DNA of 64,000 bases from Nostoc sp. NMS2 (GCF_017115105.1 NZ_JABXKH010000167.1:85502-149501), one strand, 5' to 3'. Positions 45,415 through 54,002 are shown, counted from the stretch's first letter. The notes: generated by a model from the letters alone, not told the origin. Program-made: numbers and translations.

Positions 45415-45642
45415 TCAAGAATCAGGACTTTTATAAAGAAGGAACCACCACAACTCTAGTCCAATAAAGGCTAAACCACCGATCGCAACACCTATTTTCA
45501 ACCCCAAAGGTTGCTCTATGTGGTTAAATTGGGTAGTTTGCTCTGACGAGTGGGCTGGCATTTCTGCTAATGTTACACTTGGTGTTCTGGTGAGAAGCAC
45601 TAAAGCTGCAAGGCTTCCCCAAAGGATTTTTTTGCTGAACAT
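45415..45642 (-). CDS. Small exported or membrane protein behind copA
   Basis: The 75-residue protein has an N-terminal signal sequence (ILWGSLAALVLLTRTPSVTLA). A short His/Glu-containing segment (EMPAHSSEQTTQFNHIEQP) and a C-terminal membrane helix (IGVAIGGLAFIGLELWWFLLY) follow. It starts 19 bp after the copA stop on the same strand, so it is surely co-transcribed. The His and Met residues in the exposed loop could bind copper. Family unrecognised; a role in copper export is inferred from context. Confidence 0.72.
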   Translation of the reverse strand: MFSKKILWGSLAALVLLTRTPSVTLAEMPAHSSEQTTQFNHIEQPLGLKIGVAIGGLAFIGLELWWFLLYKSPDS

Positions 45643-45661
45643 TTCCTAAATTACCCTACAG

Positions 45662-47989
45662 TTATGAGATAGCCTTTGGTTGAAAGTTACGCAATCTGAG
45701 GGCGTTGCTAACAACAGAAAGCGAAGAAAGAGCCATCGCAGCCCCGGCGATAATTGGATTGAGTAACCAACCAAAGATAGGGAAGAGAATTCCAGCCGCA
45801 ATGGGAATACCAATGACGTTGTAAATAAAGGCAAAAAAGAGATTTTGCCTGATATTATTGATAGTGGCACGGCTGAGTTGAATTGCTGTGACAATTCCTT
45901 GCAAATCTCCAGAAATTAGAGTGATATCGCTAGCTGCGATCGCAACATCTGTTCCTGTACCAATAGCAATTCCTACATCAGCCTGTGCTAGGGCTGGTGC
46001 ATCATTTATGCCATCGCCAACCATTGCGATAATTTTAGATTTTGGATTTTGGACTTCGGCTACGCTCAGTCGAACGATTTTGGATTTTGAATTGGGAAAT
46101 CTCTCTATTTCACCTTGCAAAGATTGGATAATCGCTGCCTTTTGATCTGGACGCACTTCGGCAAAGATGCGCTGGATGCCAACTTGTAGCGCGATCGCAT
46201 CAGCAGTTTTACGATTGTCTCCAGTCAGCATTACTACTTCTAAACCTAACTTCTGTAATGCTTTCACTACTGCTGTTGATGAAGGTTTCAGGGCATCGGC
46301 AATACCCATTATTCCTTGTAGTTCGCCATCTACAGCAATCAAAATGACTGTTTTACCAGCAGTTTCCCAGGCATCTTTATACTGCTGAAGAGTCATGGTG
46401 TTAATTCCAAGTTCTGTTAACCAGCGTTGTGTACCAATTTGCACAAGCTGATTTGAAACAACTGCTTGGACACCACTACCTGCATTAGCCTGAAAATTCT
46501 TTACCTCTGTTAAACTCACCTCTTGAGACTGGGCATATTTCACCACCGCTTCCGCCAAAGGATGCTCAGAATTCCGTTCTACCGTTGCTGCTAACTGTAA
46601 AAGCTTGATTTCATTCCCATTAGCTGTACCGTTGACAGTCACAAAGTCTGTAACTGTTGGTTTCCCCTGAGTCAAAGTACCGGTTTTATCTAAAACGATG
46701 GTTTGAATTTTGTGTGCTAGTTCTAAGCTGTCTGCACCCTTAATCAAGATGCCATTTTCTGCACCTTTGCCTGTACCTACCATAACAGATGTGGGGGTAG
46801 CTAAACCCAAAGCACAAGGACAAGCGATAATTAGTACACCCACCGTTGTCATTGTTGCTAGGGTGAGGTTGCCAGTGAAGTTAAACCAAATGACGAAAGT
46901 GGCGATCGCGATCGCAATCACAGCTGGTACAAACCATCCTGTAACCCGATCTGCCAAGCGCTGAATTGGTGCTTTAGAACCTTGGGCTTGTTGCACTAAT
47001 TTAACGATTTGAGCTAAAAACGTATCATTTCCGACTCGTGTCACCCGAAACTGAAATGCACCCGCACCGTTAATCGTCGCCCCAATCACTTCATCTCCTG
47101 GCTGCTTTTTGACTGGCAAACTTTCACCAGTCATCATCGCTTCATCTACTGTCGAAGCGCCTGTAATCACTTCGCCATCTACCGGAATCTTCTCACCAGG
47201 ACGCACTAAAATCACATCGTTGATTCTGACTTCGGCGATGGGAAGATCAATTTCCGCACCATCACGGATAACTCTGGCATCTCTGGCTTGCAATCCAATC
47301 AGTTTGCGGATGGCTTCAGAAGTTTGTCCCCTAGCGCGATTTTCCAATAACCGCCCCAACAAAATTAAGGTAATGACAATGGCGGCAACTTCATAATAAA
47401 TATGAGGTATTAAGCCCTGAGCAATAAAAAATTTCGGGAAAACAGTCACAAACAAAGAATATAGATACGCTGCACTTGTACCCAAAGCAATCAGCGTGTC
47501 CATCGTCGCCGTATGGCGCTTGAGAGTTTTCCAGCCATTGCGGTAAAAAGATCCACCACACCAGAATACGACGGGTGTTGTCAGCACTAACTGTACCCAA
47601 GGATTTTGCAAGAAACTGGGAATTAAGGGGAAGTTTAGCCCAGTCATCATGGGCAACGACCCCAAAAAGAGGAAAATGCTGATTACACCTCCCACAATTA
47701 CCTTGAGGAAAAGTTCGCGTTGTAATGCTTGCCTACTCGCAATCTCAGCATCATCTTCTTCAGAAAGCAATTCTTCCTGGAGTGAGTAAGAAGAGTATCC
47801 CGCATCTGCGATCGCAGTTTGGATTTTCTCTAAACTTGCTAGAGAGCGATCGTACCTGATAGCGGCTTGTTCTGCTCCAAAGTTAACGTTGCAGTCAATC
47901 ACCCCAGAAACAGAGCGAATCGCCTTTTCGATGTTGTTAGCGCAACCAGCGCAACTCATGCCTCGAAGTTTGAGTGTGAGAGTATCCAT
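45662..47989 (-). CDS. copA: Copper-transporting P1B-type ATPase
   Basis: CopA exports Cu+ using ATP. The 775-residue protein has an N-terminal metal-binding domain (GMSCAGCANNIE, Cys13 and Cys16), eight membrane helices, the actuator motif MTGESLPV, membrane metal site ACPCALGLATP, phosphorylation motif DKTGTLTQGKPT, SEHPLAEAV and MVGDGINDAPALAQAD. Between QSLQGE and KIIAMVGDG are about 25 extra residues (ERFPNSKSKIVRLSVAEVQN) translated from TCCAAAA heptamers and a dispersed module. The site is a surface loop of the P-domain, so the pump may still work. It is preceded by copZ and followed by a small membrane protein. Confidence 0.95.
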   Translation of the reverse strand: MDTLTLKLRGMSCAGCANNIEKAIRSVSGVIDCNVNFGAEQAAIRYDRSLASLEKIQTAIADAGYSSYSLQEELLSEEDDAEIASRQALQRELFLKVIVGGVISIFLFLGSLPMMTGLNFPLIPSFLQNPWVQLVLTTPVVFWCGGSFYRNGWKTLKRHTATMDTLIALGTSAAYLYSLFVTVFPKFFIAQGLIPHIYYEVAAIVITLILLGRLLENRARGQTSEAIRKLIGLQARDARVIRDGAEIDLPIAEVRINDVILVRPGEKIPVDGEVITGASTVDEAMMTGESLPVKKQPGDEVIGATINGAGAFQFRVTRVGNDTFLAQIVKLVQQAQGSKAPIQRLADRVTGWFVPAVIAIAIATFVIWFNFTGNLTLATMTTVGVLIIACPCALGLATPTSVMVGTGKGAENGILIKGADSLELAHKIQTIVLDKTGTLTQGKPTVTDFVTVNGTANGNEIKLLQLAATVERNSEHPLAEAVVKYAQSQEVSLTEVKNFQANAGSGVQAVVSNQLVQIGTQRWLTELGINTMTLQQYKDAWETAGKTVILIAVDGELQGIMGIADALKPSSTAVVKALQKLGLEVVMLTGDNRKTADAIALQVGIQRIFAEVRPDQKAAIIQSLQGEIERFPNSKSKIVRLSVAEVQNPKSKIIAMVGDGINDAPALAQADVGIAIGTGTDVAIAASDITLISGDLQGIVTAIQLSRATINNIRQNLFFAFIYNVIGIPIAAGILFPIFGWLLNPIIAGAAMALSSLSVVSNALRLRNFQPKAIS
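46032..46103. repeat. Heptamer repeats and dispersed module inside copA
   Basis: On the copA strand, TCCAAAA heptamers flank the module CGTTCGACTGAGCGTAGCCG (46054-46077). The whole block is in frame. The same composite arrangement occurs at 48899-48979 in the rtcB remnant. Confidence 0.85.
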
Positions 47990-48118
47990 AACTAGATGAA
48001 CCCCTGAGATTGGTGTGGCAGGGTCTTGAAGTAATTCGTAATTAAATTATTTGGGGATTTAGACCCCAACTAATTCAAGATCGCCAACAAAAACAATTAC
48101 CCACGAGCGCTTCGCCAA

Positions 48119-48150
48119 TAATTACGAATTACGAATTACGAATTACGAAT
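48119..48150. repeat. TTACGAA heptamer array between copZ and copA
   Basis: About four tandem ACGAATT heptamers end at the copZ stop codon. The array lies inside the probable copZ-copA transcript. Confidence 0.85.
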
Positions 48151-48347
48151 TAATTAGCAACTGGATAGCCAGCAGCAGCCAACGCTTCCTTAATTGCTGT
48201 TTCTGATGCTTGAGTTTCTACACTGACAAGCTTGGTTGTTGGATCAGCCTGAACGCTTGCATTAGCATCGACTGCCTGAAGTGCTTTGGTGATGGTGCTT
48301 ACACAAACAGAACAAGACATGTTAGGAACTGTGAGTTGGAGAGTCAT
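48150..48347 (-). CDS. copZ: Copper chaperone, heavy-metal-associated domain
   Basis: CopZ is a small cytoplasmic copper chaperone that passes Cu+ to CopA. From ATG 48347 it has 65 residues: MTLQLTVPNMSCSVCVSTIT has the metal-binding MSCSVC loop. The beta-alpha-beta-beta-alpha-beta pattern continues to ALAAAGYPVAN. The frame is open 35 codons further upstream, but that part lacks similarity to any domain. It is the first gene of the copper operon, with copA 160 bp downstream. Confidence 0.92.
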   Translation of the reverse strand: MTLQLTVPNMSCSVCVSTITKALQAVDANASVQADPTTKLVSVETQASETAIKEALAAAGYPVAN

Positions 48348-48450
48348 AGATTTACGGGATAAAATAAACAACCTAGCCAAACCAAGTTGGATGACTGAGG
48401 GATAACCGTCAACAGTCAGAAATAACTGGAAAGAGAGTCCCCTTGAATTC

Positions 48451-48482
48451 ATACTAGACTCTCTAGCCGGCTGGAGAGTCTA
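48451..48482 (-). promoter_or_regulatory. MerR-family-type promoter/operator of the copper operon
   Basis: A near-perfect 30-bp palindrome (CTAGACTCTC...GAGAGTCTAG, 48454-48483) lies about 105 bp before copZ. Read toward copZ, a -35-like TAGACT (48482-48477) and a -10-like TAGTAT (48456-48451) flank the palindrome with a 20-bp spacer. The long spacer filled by a dyad is the hallmark of promoters activated by MerR-type metal regulators such as CueR. The regulator gene is not in the window. Confidence 0.55.
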
Positions 48483-48565
48483 GAGAATTTTAAAAGTTTT
48501 TAGGTAAGGGTAAGTATATCGGGGGAATGTGGCGAGTTGAATGAGGCAGGAGGCTGAAGGAGTAA

Positions 48566-49071
48566 ATCAGTAGGGGATTGACCCCGGATAATTTAGAGAC
48601 CCATTTTCACCTGGAATTAGTCGCCAGTTACCTGCAAGCTGAGGCAACTGCCGCTAACTATGCTTTTATCAATCGCCTGCTGTTAGCAGAACTGCTACGT
48701 GTGCGTTTGCGACAAGTATATAAAGATGTGGAAGCACCTCTAGTTTAGGGACTTCCAAATAAAAAACATCCCAAATTTTCTTGTGGGGCGGACAAGATGT
48801 CCATCCCACCAGATTGGATAATTTATTTCTTGGAAGTCCCTTACGACTTACCGCACAACATCACCTTGCCACAAATTGAAGATGTAAAGACATCTCTACA
48901 ATCCAAAATCCAAAATCGTTCGACTGAGCGGCTTGCCTTGAGCGAAGTCGAAAGGAGCCGAAGTCCAAAATCCAAAATTGATCGATTCAGTCTGTAATTG
49001 ATGTGCAGGTTGAGGCAGAAATGGTGGACGTTGTGGCGCGATTGAGTCCGGTATTGACGTTTAAAGCCTAG
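48566..49071 (+). pseudogene. RtcB-like RNA ligase remnant, interrupted by a mobile element and repeats
   Basis: The fragment reads LELVASYLQAEATAANYAF, then INRLLLAELLRVRLRQVYKD and VEAPLV. It is cut by the element at 48748-48840 and resumes with YDLPHNITLPQIEDVKT. Removing the element and one TTA copy joins VEAPLVYDLPHNIT in frame. ANYAFINR and YDxxHN match the C-terminal half of RtcB 3'-phosphate RNA ligases. A heptamer/module block then follows, and the frame ends VVARLSPVLTFKA at 49071, an RtcB-like C-terminus, before a terminator. The N-terminal half and much of the centre are gone. The family call is from motif recall, not search. Confidence 0.65.
48748..48840. mobile_element. Miniature element, GGGACTTCCAA family, copy 3, inside the rtcB remnant
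   Basis: Ends GGGACTTCCAAATAAAAAAC and its inverted partner ending TTGGAAGTCCC are flanked by TTA on both sides (48745-48747, 48841-48843). At 93 bp it is shorter than the other two copies. It splits a reading frame that is continuous without it. Confidence 0.85.
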
Positions 49072-49085
49072 CCCCTAAATAAAAA

Positions 49086-49107
49086 GCCCCTGGTCAACAC
49101 CAGGGGT
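49086..49107 (+). terminator. Hairpin terminator behind the rtcB remnant
   Basis: CCCCTGGTCAACACCAGGGG forms a strong hairpin 14 bp after the remnant's stop. The following TATCCATCTTTATT is only weakly T-rich, but the A-run before it (AAAAAG) would give a U-tract on the other strand, so it may be bidirectional. Confidence 0.65.
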
Positions 49108-49413
49108 ATCCATCTTTATTCCCTGATATTAGAATCGCACCTGTGAAGCTATGATAAATCCGTATCAATGCAATTAACGCATAGATATGATGACTATCTT
49201 GCAATCAGTTAGATGGAATTTACCCAGCGTCATTAATGAGAGCGATGTCTACGACGGACTATGACGCTCGTTCGCTCTTAGCATCTCTCCTTCTCCCAAA
49301 GGGCTACGGTCTACACACATCTTTGTATAAAACCAAAATCGTTGAAGATCCCCCTAAATCCACGCCACTTGCTTCTGAAAATTTCTTTCCCTATTCCCTA
49401 TTCCCCAGTCAAT
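49108..49413. other. Intergenic region between terminator and pfkA
   Basis: No gene was found. A segment at 49235-49320 (GAGCGATGTCTACGACGGAC and GCTCGTTCGCTCTTAGCATC) resembles GC-rich dispersed repeats seen elsewhere in the window. Confidence 0.4.
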
Positions 49414-50511
49414 TTAGTCTCCTAAATAAATACCCATACCACGAGCGGTTTTAACTAAAGTACCATTGGGATCGACGGCGCTATATTGAGCGATCGCATC
49501 TGTAATTGGTACACTTAATACTTGGCGATTTTGCCATGTCACCATGCGATCGTATTTCCCTTCTGCAATGAGATTAACCGCCGCTACACCAAAGGCTGTT
49601 GCAACTAATCTATCTAGTGGTGAAGCAGTTCCACCGCGTTGAATGTGTCCTAAAACTGTAACTCGCGTTTCTACACCGATGTGTTCAATAATTTTATCTG
49701 CCAAATATTCACCGATTCCACCGTATCGAGATTGACCTAAGCGATTTGTAATCGTCACATTTTCCCCATCGTGGGTACGAACTGCTTCGGAAACAATAAT
49801 CAAACAATAGTTTTTGCCTTTATCTTGGCGTTCTTTGATTTTGTGGCAAATGTGTTCAACGGTATAAGGAATTTCGGGAATTAAAATTACATTGGCTCCC
49901 CCTGCAATTCCCGCAGCTATTGCGATGTGTCCGGCATCACGCCCCATTACTTCTAAAATCATAACTCGGCTATGACTTGCAGCAGTAAAATGTAACCGAT
50001 CTAATGCTTCCGTGGCAATATTGACTGCTGTATCAAAACCGATGGCGTGTTCGGTAACACCAATATCGTTATCAATGGTTTTAGGAATACCTACTAGATT
50101 AATGCCACCCTGTTGGGCGAGGCGACGCAAAATTGCCAAGCTACCATCACCGCCAATACCAATCAAAGCGTCTAAATCTAGCTGATGATAACCTGCAATG
50201 ATTTCTTCGGAGCGATCGCATAAACTTCCATCCGCCATTGGAAAAGCAAAAGGATCTCCTTTATTGGTTGTCCCTAACATTGTGCCACCCGCAGTTAATA
50301 GCGAGTCAACTTGATCGATTTCCAGCTTTGTAAATTGTGGGGGACGCGCCATTAATCCTAGAGTCGCTTGACGAATTCCCAAAACCTCCCAGCCGTAAGT
50401 ATCCACAGCACAATTCACTACAGCCCTAATCACAGCATTTAAGCCAGAACAATCACCTCCACTGGTAAGAATTCCAATCCGTTTGGGTTCTTCCATATTT
50501 TTTATTGACAT
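49414..50511 (-). CDS. pfkA: 6-phosphofructokinase
   Basis: PfkA phosphorylates fructose 6-phosphate to fructose 1,6-bisphosphate in glycolysis. The 365-residue protein has RIGILTSGGDCSGLNAVIR, GGDGSLAILRRLA, the catalytic PKTIDNDI, MGRDAGHIA and LGHIQRGGTASPLDR. Gly in GGDGS favours ATP over pyrophosphate, whereas the Lys of PKTIDND is the residue usual in pyrophosphate enzymes. The combination is the mixed type found in some bacterial ATP-PFKs. Start ATG 50511 (MSIKNMEEPKRIG); a second ATG 5 codons later is possible. Confidence 0.95.
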   Translation of the reverse strand: MSIKNMEEPKRIGILTSGGDCSGLNAVIRAVVNCAVDTYGWEVLGIRQATLGLMARPPQFTKLEIDQVDSLLTAGGTMLGTTNKGDPFAFPMADGSLCDRSEEIIAGYHQLDLDALIGIGGDGSLAILRRLAQQGGINLVGIPKTIDNDIGVTEHAIGFDTAVNIATEALDRLHFTAASHSRVMILEVMGRDAGHIAIAAGIAGGANVILIPEIPYTVEHICHKIKERQDKGKNYCLIIVSEAVRTHDGENVTITNRLGQSRYGGIGEYLADKIIEHIGVETRVTVLGHIQRGGTASPLDRLVATAFGVAAVNLIAEGKYDRMVTWQNRQVLSVPITDAIAQYSAVDPNGTLVKTARGMGIYLGD

Positions 50512-50547
50512 TTTGATCCAAATATATTGAGTAGTCGATGAAACTTA

Positions 50548-50792
50548 AGCCAAAGTTAGCAACAGATTAAACCTAAGCTAATGCGCTTCTTGTAAATGTC
50601 AAAGTAATTTTATGTTTGTTTTGGATCTAAAAACAAAACAAAGTTATCTCAGCTGTAAAATATAAGTGTAGAGCCAGTAGTAGATTAAACCTCGGCAAAA
50701 GCAATCCCTAAAAATGCCAGGGTAATTTTATGTTTGTTTTGTGTCTAAGAAAAAACCAAGTTATCCCAGCTGTAAAATATGAGGGTGGAGCC
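50548..50792. repeat. Tandem direct repeat of about 118 bp between pfkA and era
   Basis: Two diverged copies (about 50548-50675 and 50676-50792) share AGATTAAACCT, GTAATTTTATGTTTGTTTTG and CAGCTGTAAAATAT at a constant offset of 117-119 bp. The second copy runs into the start of era. It may duplicate a promoter or leader. Confidence 0.8.
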
Positions 50793-51753
50793 AAAGGTGA
50801 CTAGTATTGATAATTACAACTTCTCTTTTTCAGGAGAAGTAACAATCCCACAGGCTCCTCCTGATTTTAAATCAGGTTTTATCGGCATTGTTGGTCGTCC
50901 AAATGTCGGTAAATCTACTTTAATGAATCAATTAGTAGGACAAAAAATTGCCATTACCTCGCCAGTAGCCCAAACTACACGTAACCGTTTGCGCGGTATA
51001 TTAACTACACCAGAGGCGCAATTAATATTTGTAGATACGCCAGGAATTCATAAGCCTCATCATCAATTGGGCGAAGTATTGGTGCAAAATGCCAAAATTG
51101 CCATTGAATCGGTAGATGTAGTGCTATTTGTGGTAGATGGAGCAGTAGCTTGTGGAGCAGGCGATCGCTATATTGCCGAATTGCTCAGTCGCAGCAAAAC
51201 CCCGGTGATTCTGGGCGTGAACAAAACAGACCAACAACCGTCTGATTCTCAGTTTCTAGATGATAGTTATGCCCAGATGGCCCAGTCCCATGAATGGGAA
51301 ATCGTGAAATTTTCTGCTAAGACAAGTGCAGGATTACCGCAACTGCAAGAGTTATTAATTGAACATTTAGAAATTGGGCCGTTATATTACCCGCCAGATT
51401 TGGTAACTGACCAGCCAGAACGCTTTATTATGGGTGAATTAATCCGAGAACAGATTTTATTATTGACTCGTGAAGAAGTACCCCATTCAGTTGCGATCGC
51501 TATCGACCTAGTAGAAGAAACTCCTAGCATTACCCGTGTACTTGCTACCATCAACGTTGAGCGTGATTCCCAAAAAGGCATACTCATTGGCAAAGGCGGA
51601 GCAATGCTCAAAGCAATTGGCAGTGAAGCCCGCGAACAGATCCAAAAGTTAATCGCTGGTAAAGTTTACCTCGAATTGTTTGTCAAAGTCCAACCAAAAT
51701 GGCGACAGTCGCGGATTAGTTTAGCAGAGTTAGGCTATCGCGTCGAAGAATAA
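50779..51753 (+). CDS. era: GTPase Era
   Basis: Era is an essential GTPase that binds 16S rRNA during 30S subunit maturation. G1 GRPNVGKST, G2 region TTRNRLRGI, G3 DTPGIHKPHH and G4 NKTD are followed by the C-terminal KH domain (IGKGGAMLKAIGSEAREQIQKLI, VKVQPKWRQS). An N-terminal lead of about 33 residues precedes the G domain, as in related cyanobacteria. ATG 50779 lies inside the upstream direct repeat, so GTG 50800 (MTSIDNYN) may be the real start. Confidence 0.95.
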   Translation: MRVEPKVTSIDNYNFSFSGEVTIPQAPPDFKSGFIGIVGRPNVGKSTLMNQLVGQKIAITSPVAQTTRNRLRGILTTPEAQLIFVDTPGIHKPHHQLGEVLVQNAKIAIESVDVVLFVVDGAVACGAGDRYIAELLSRSKTPVILGVNKTDQQPSDSQFLDDSYAQMAQSHEWEIVKFSAKTSAGLPQLQELLIEHLEIGPLYYPPDLVTDQPERFIMGELIREQILLLTREEVPHSVAIAIDLVEETPSITRVLATINVERDSQKGILIGKGGAMLKAIGSEAREQIQKLIAGKVYLELFVKVQPKWRQSRISLAELGYRVEE

Positions 51754-51756
51754 ATT

Positions 51757-51823
51757 AGTCATTGGTCATTTGTCATTGGTTAAAAAGGCAAATGACAAAT
51801 GACAAATGACAAATGACAAATAA
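51757..51823. repeat. AATGACA heptamer array with an inverted arm
   Basis: GTCATTGGTCATTTGTCATT is followed after a short gap by four AAATGAC heptamers. The two arms can pair. The array ends about 10 bp before the next ATG. Confidence 0.85.
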
Positions 51824-51832
51824 TAAATAAAA

Positions 51833-52510
51833 ATGTCTTTAGATATTCGCTATCCCTTAAATTTACCTGTCAATGCTCCGCCATTGCGGGTGTTAATTGT
51901 CGAAGACGATCCGATGATGCAATTGGGATTAGAGCAATCATTAATGGCTCATCCTCAGTTAGAGATAGTTGGACAAGCTGAAGATGGTTATTTGGGAGTT
52001 CAAGCCGCACTGCAACTAAAACCCGATTTGGTGGTTATGGATATTGGATTGCCGCGATTGGATGGCATTGCAGCGACACAGCAAATTAAAGCGGCGTTGC
52101 CGGCAACTCATGTAGTAATGCTGACATCTCATCAAACGGAGACAGAAATTATTGCCGCACTATCTAGCGGTGCAGATGCGTATTGCATCAAAGGTGCAAG
52201 TGTGGAACGATTGTTAAGTGCGATCGCAGCCGCAGTTGATGGTGCAGCCTATCTCGATCCTCAAATTGCGCGGCGAGTAATTGACAATCTCAAACCGCCT
52301 ACACCCACCAGTAACAACGCCAACTTATCTGGGCGTGAATTAGAAGTGTTGAAACTTATGGTAGACGGATTGAGCAACCCAGAAATTGCCGAAAAACTCT
52401 ACCTCAGTCCTAACACGATCAAAACTCACGTCCGGGGAATTATGAATAAATTAGCAGTGGACGACCGCGTGCAAGCAGCAGTCGTTGCATTGCGTTCGGG
52501 GTTAGTTTGA
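51833..52510 (+). CDS. NarL/FixJ-type response regulator
   Basis: The 225-residue regulator has a receiver domain (about 18-135) with acidic EDD (24-26), phosphoacceptor Asp70 (LVVMDIGLPRLDG) and Lys120, and a LuxR-type helix-turn-helix (about 160-222, LSGRELEVLKLMVDGLSNPEIAEKLYLSPNTIKTHVRGIMNKL). It should be a DNA-binding transcription regulator activated by a histidine kinase. None of the window's four kinases is adjacent, so the partner is unknown. The heptamer array lies just upstream of its ATG. Confidence 0.93.
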   Translation: MSLDIRYPLNLPVNAPPLRVLIVEDDPMMQLGLEQSLMAHPQLEIVGQAEDGYLGVQAALQLKPDLVVMDIGLPRLDGIAATQQIKAALPATHVVMLTSHQTETEIIAALSSGADAYCIKGASVERLLSAIAAAVDGAAYLDPQIARRVIDNLKPPTPTSNNANLSGRELEVLKLMVDGLSNPEIAEKLYLSPNTIKTHVRGIMNKLAVDDRVQAAVVALRSGLV

Positions 52511-52672
52511 TATCAGAATACATTCAAATCTTTACTACTAAATATCTGAAAAAGTGTGCGTAGCGCTCCCTACTGTGTCTGAAACTTTCAAAATACTAAA
52601 TACCAACCTTAAGGTAGTATTTCTAACTATCAAAATAGTTGTAAAAACTTTAAAGTTAGCTAATTTTTTTCC

Positions 52673-52963
52673 ATGCGCTCATTAATATTTCAAAATTTGA
52701 AGCTTACTATTCCTACAGCTTTAGTATTTACGGTTCTTGGCTATATTCTAAGTCTACCTCTGAGTTTTCTCGCCAATTCAGAAGCAGCAAGATGGCAATT
52801 CCATCTACAACCTAGAGTAGGTATTGAAAACCGAAAGCTTGATGAGCTTGGAAGTTTTCAAGCTAGGGTAGCACTTGGAGGTACAGCGCTCGGAATCCTA
52901 GTAGCTCAAACAACTTTTGTTGTGTATATACTTGGACTTAGCAATTGTAGCAATAAGCAGTAA
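52673..52963 (+). CDS. Small membrane protein of unknown function
   Basis: The 96-residue protein has two hydrophobic segments, about 11-32 (LTIPTALVFTVLGYILSLPLSF) and 68-88 (LGGTALGILVAQTTFVVYIL), separated by a polar loop. There are no catalytic motifs. It lies 7 bp upstream of the YdeI-like gene on the same strand, so the two are probably co-transcribed. Confidence 0.6.
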   Translation: MRSLIFQNLKLTIPTALVFTVLGYILSLPLSFLANSEAARWQFHLQPRVGIENRKLDELGSFQARVALGGTALGILVAQTTFVVYILGLSNCSNKQ

Positions 52964-52970
52964 CCGACCA

Positions 52971-53603
52971 ATGCAGCAAAATACAGAAATAAACCTTAGC
53001 GAAGGTAATAATACTGGTGTATCCAAACTGAAGAATGAATTTCCCTCTTTCTACGCCAATAGTCGCGAAGAATGGCGGAGATGGTTAGATAAAAACCATC
53101 GCATCTCTTTTGGTGTATGGCTTATCTACTACAAAGTAAAAAGTGGTAAACCAAGTGTTAGATATAGCGAAGCAGTAAAAGAAGCCTTATGCTTTGGTTG
53201 GATTGATAGTAAAGTCAAATCCATAGATGAAGAACGTTATATGCAAATATTTACACCTCGTAAACCGAAAAGCGTGTGGTCAAAATTAAATAAACAATAT
53301 ATTCAAGAACTTATAGAACAAGGTTTAATGACTACAGTTGGTCTGGAAACAATTGAAGCTGCAAAACAAAATGGTTCATGGAATAGCTTGGATGCGATCG
53401 AAGCATTAATTATTCCCTCAGATTTAAAGCAGGCATTAGAAGCAAACACAACTGCTAAAGACTATTTTGAAGCATTTAATAATTCATCCAAAAAGAATAT
53501 CCTTTTTTGGATTGACAGTGCAAAACGTCCAGAAACAAGGTTGAAGAGAATTGAACAAACCATCAACTCAGCAGCAGCGAACAAAAATCCATTAGTACGA
53601 TAA
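52971..53603 (+). CDS. YdeI/OmpD-associated family protein
   Basis: The 210-residue protein has the family's core: FYANSREEWRRWLDKNHRIS, GVWLIYYKVKSGKPSVRYSEAVKEALCFGWIDSKVKSIDEERYMQIFTPRKPKSVWSKLN-like order, and a C-terminal helical half. In shortened form, VKEALCFGWIDSKVKS and FTPRKPKSVWSKLN are the diagnostic segments. Members have been linked to resistance against peptides in some bacteria; the biochemical role is unclear. ATG 52971 was chosen since the upstream frame overlaps the preceding gene. Confidence 0.88.
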   Translation: MQQNTEINLSEGNNTGVSKLKNEFPSFYANSREEWRRWLDKNHRISFGVWLIYYKVKSGKPSVRYSEAVKEALCFGWIDSKVKSIDEERYMQIFTPRKPKSVWSKLNKQYIQELIEQGLMTTVGLETIEAAKQNGSWNSLDAIEALIIPSDLKQALEANTTAKDYFEAFNNSSKKNILFWIDSAKRPETRLKRIEQTINSAAANKNPLVR

Positions 53604-53762
53604 CAAAGCTGACGTTATTGTTTGACAACTTGTATTTTGACATAAATAAATATTACCTGAATAAATATTTAAATCCCAATTAAAAGTAGAGGCATACATA
53701 TATTGATATGTATGCCTATAGAGCCGATTCATTTTTTGAAAAATGGTCTACCTCAATAGATT

Positions 53763-54002
53763 TTAATTAAAAGAGTTTGAGAATTGATTAGGGTCTAAAT
53801 TAGCAGGAAATAATAAAATTTCCTTGCCTTCTAAGTTTGCCTTGTGGTGAAGCAAAATTGCCTTTTCCAAATAACAATATTTAATTGGAACCCATCTGTC
53901 GCTATAAAAGTAGACAGTTACTCGGCTCATTGCATACTCTTTCAACGGCAGTGGAAGAGACCAGGACGAGTCCACAGTTTGAACCTTACCTGTTGAGTCC
54001 AT
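53763..54002 (-). CDS. Small hypothetical protein
   Basis: The 79-residue frame starts with ATG 54002. It contains strand-like segments (MSRVTVYFYSDRWVPIKYCYLEKAILL) and a polar C-terminus. No signal peptide, membrane helix or known motif is seen. An alternative start is the internal Met at residue 25 (MSRVTV). It stands alone between two unrelated units. Confidence 0.42.
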   Translation of the reverse strand: MDSTGKVQTVDSSWSLPLPLKEYAMSRVTVYFYSDRWVPIKYCYLEKAILLHHKANLEGKEILLFPANLDPNQFSNSFN

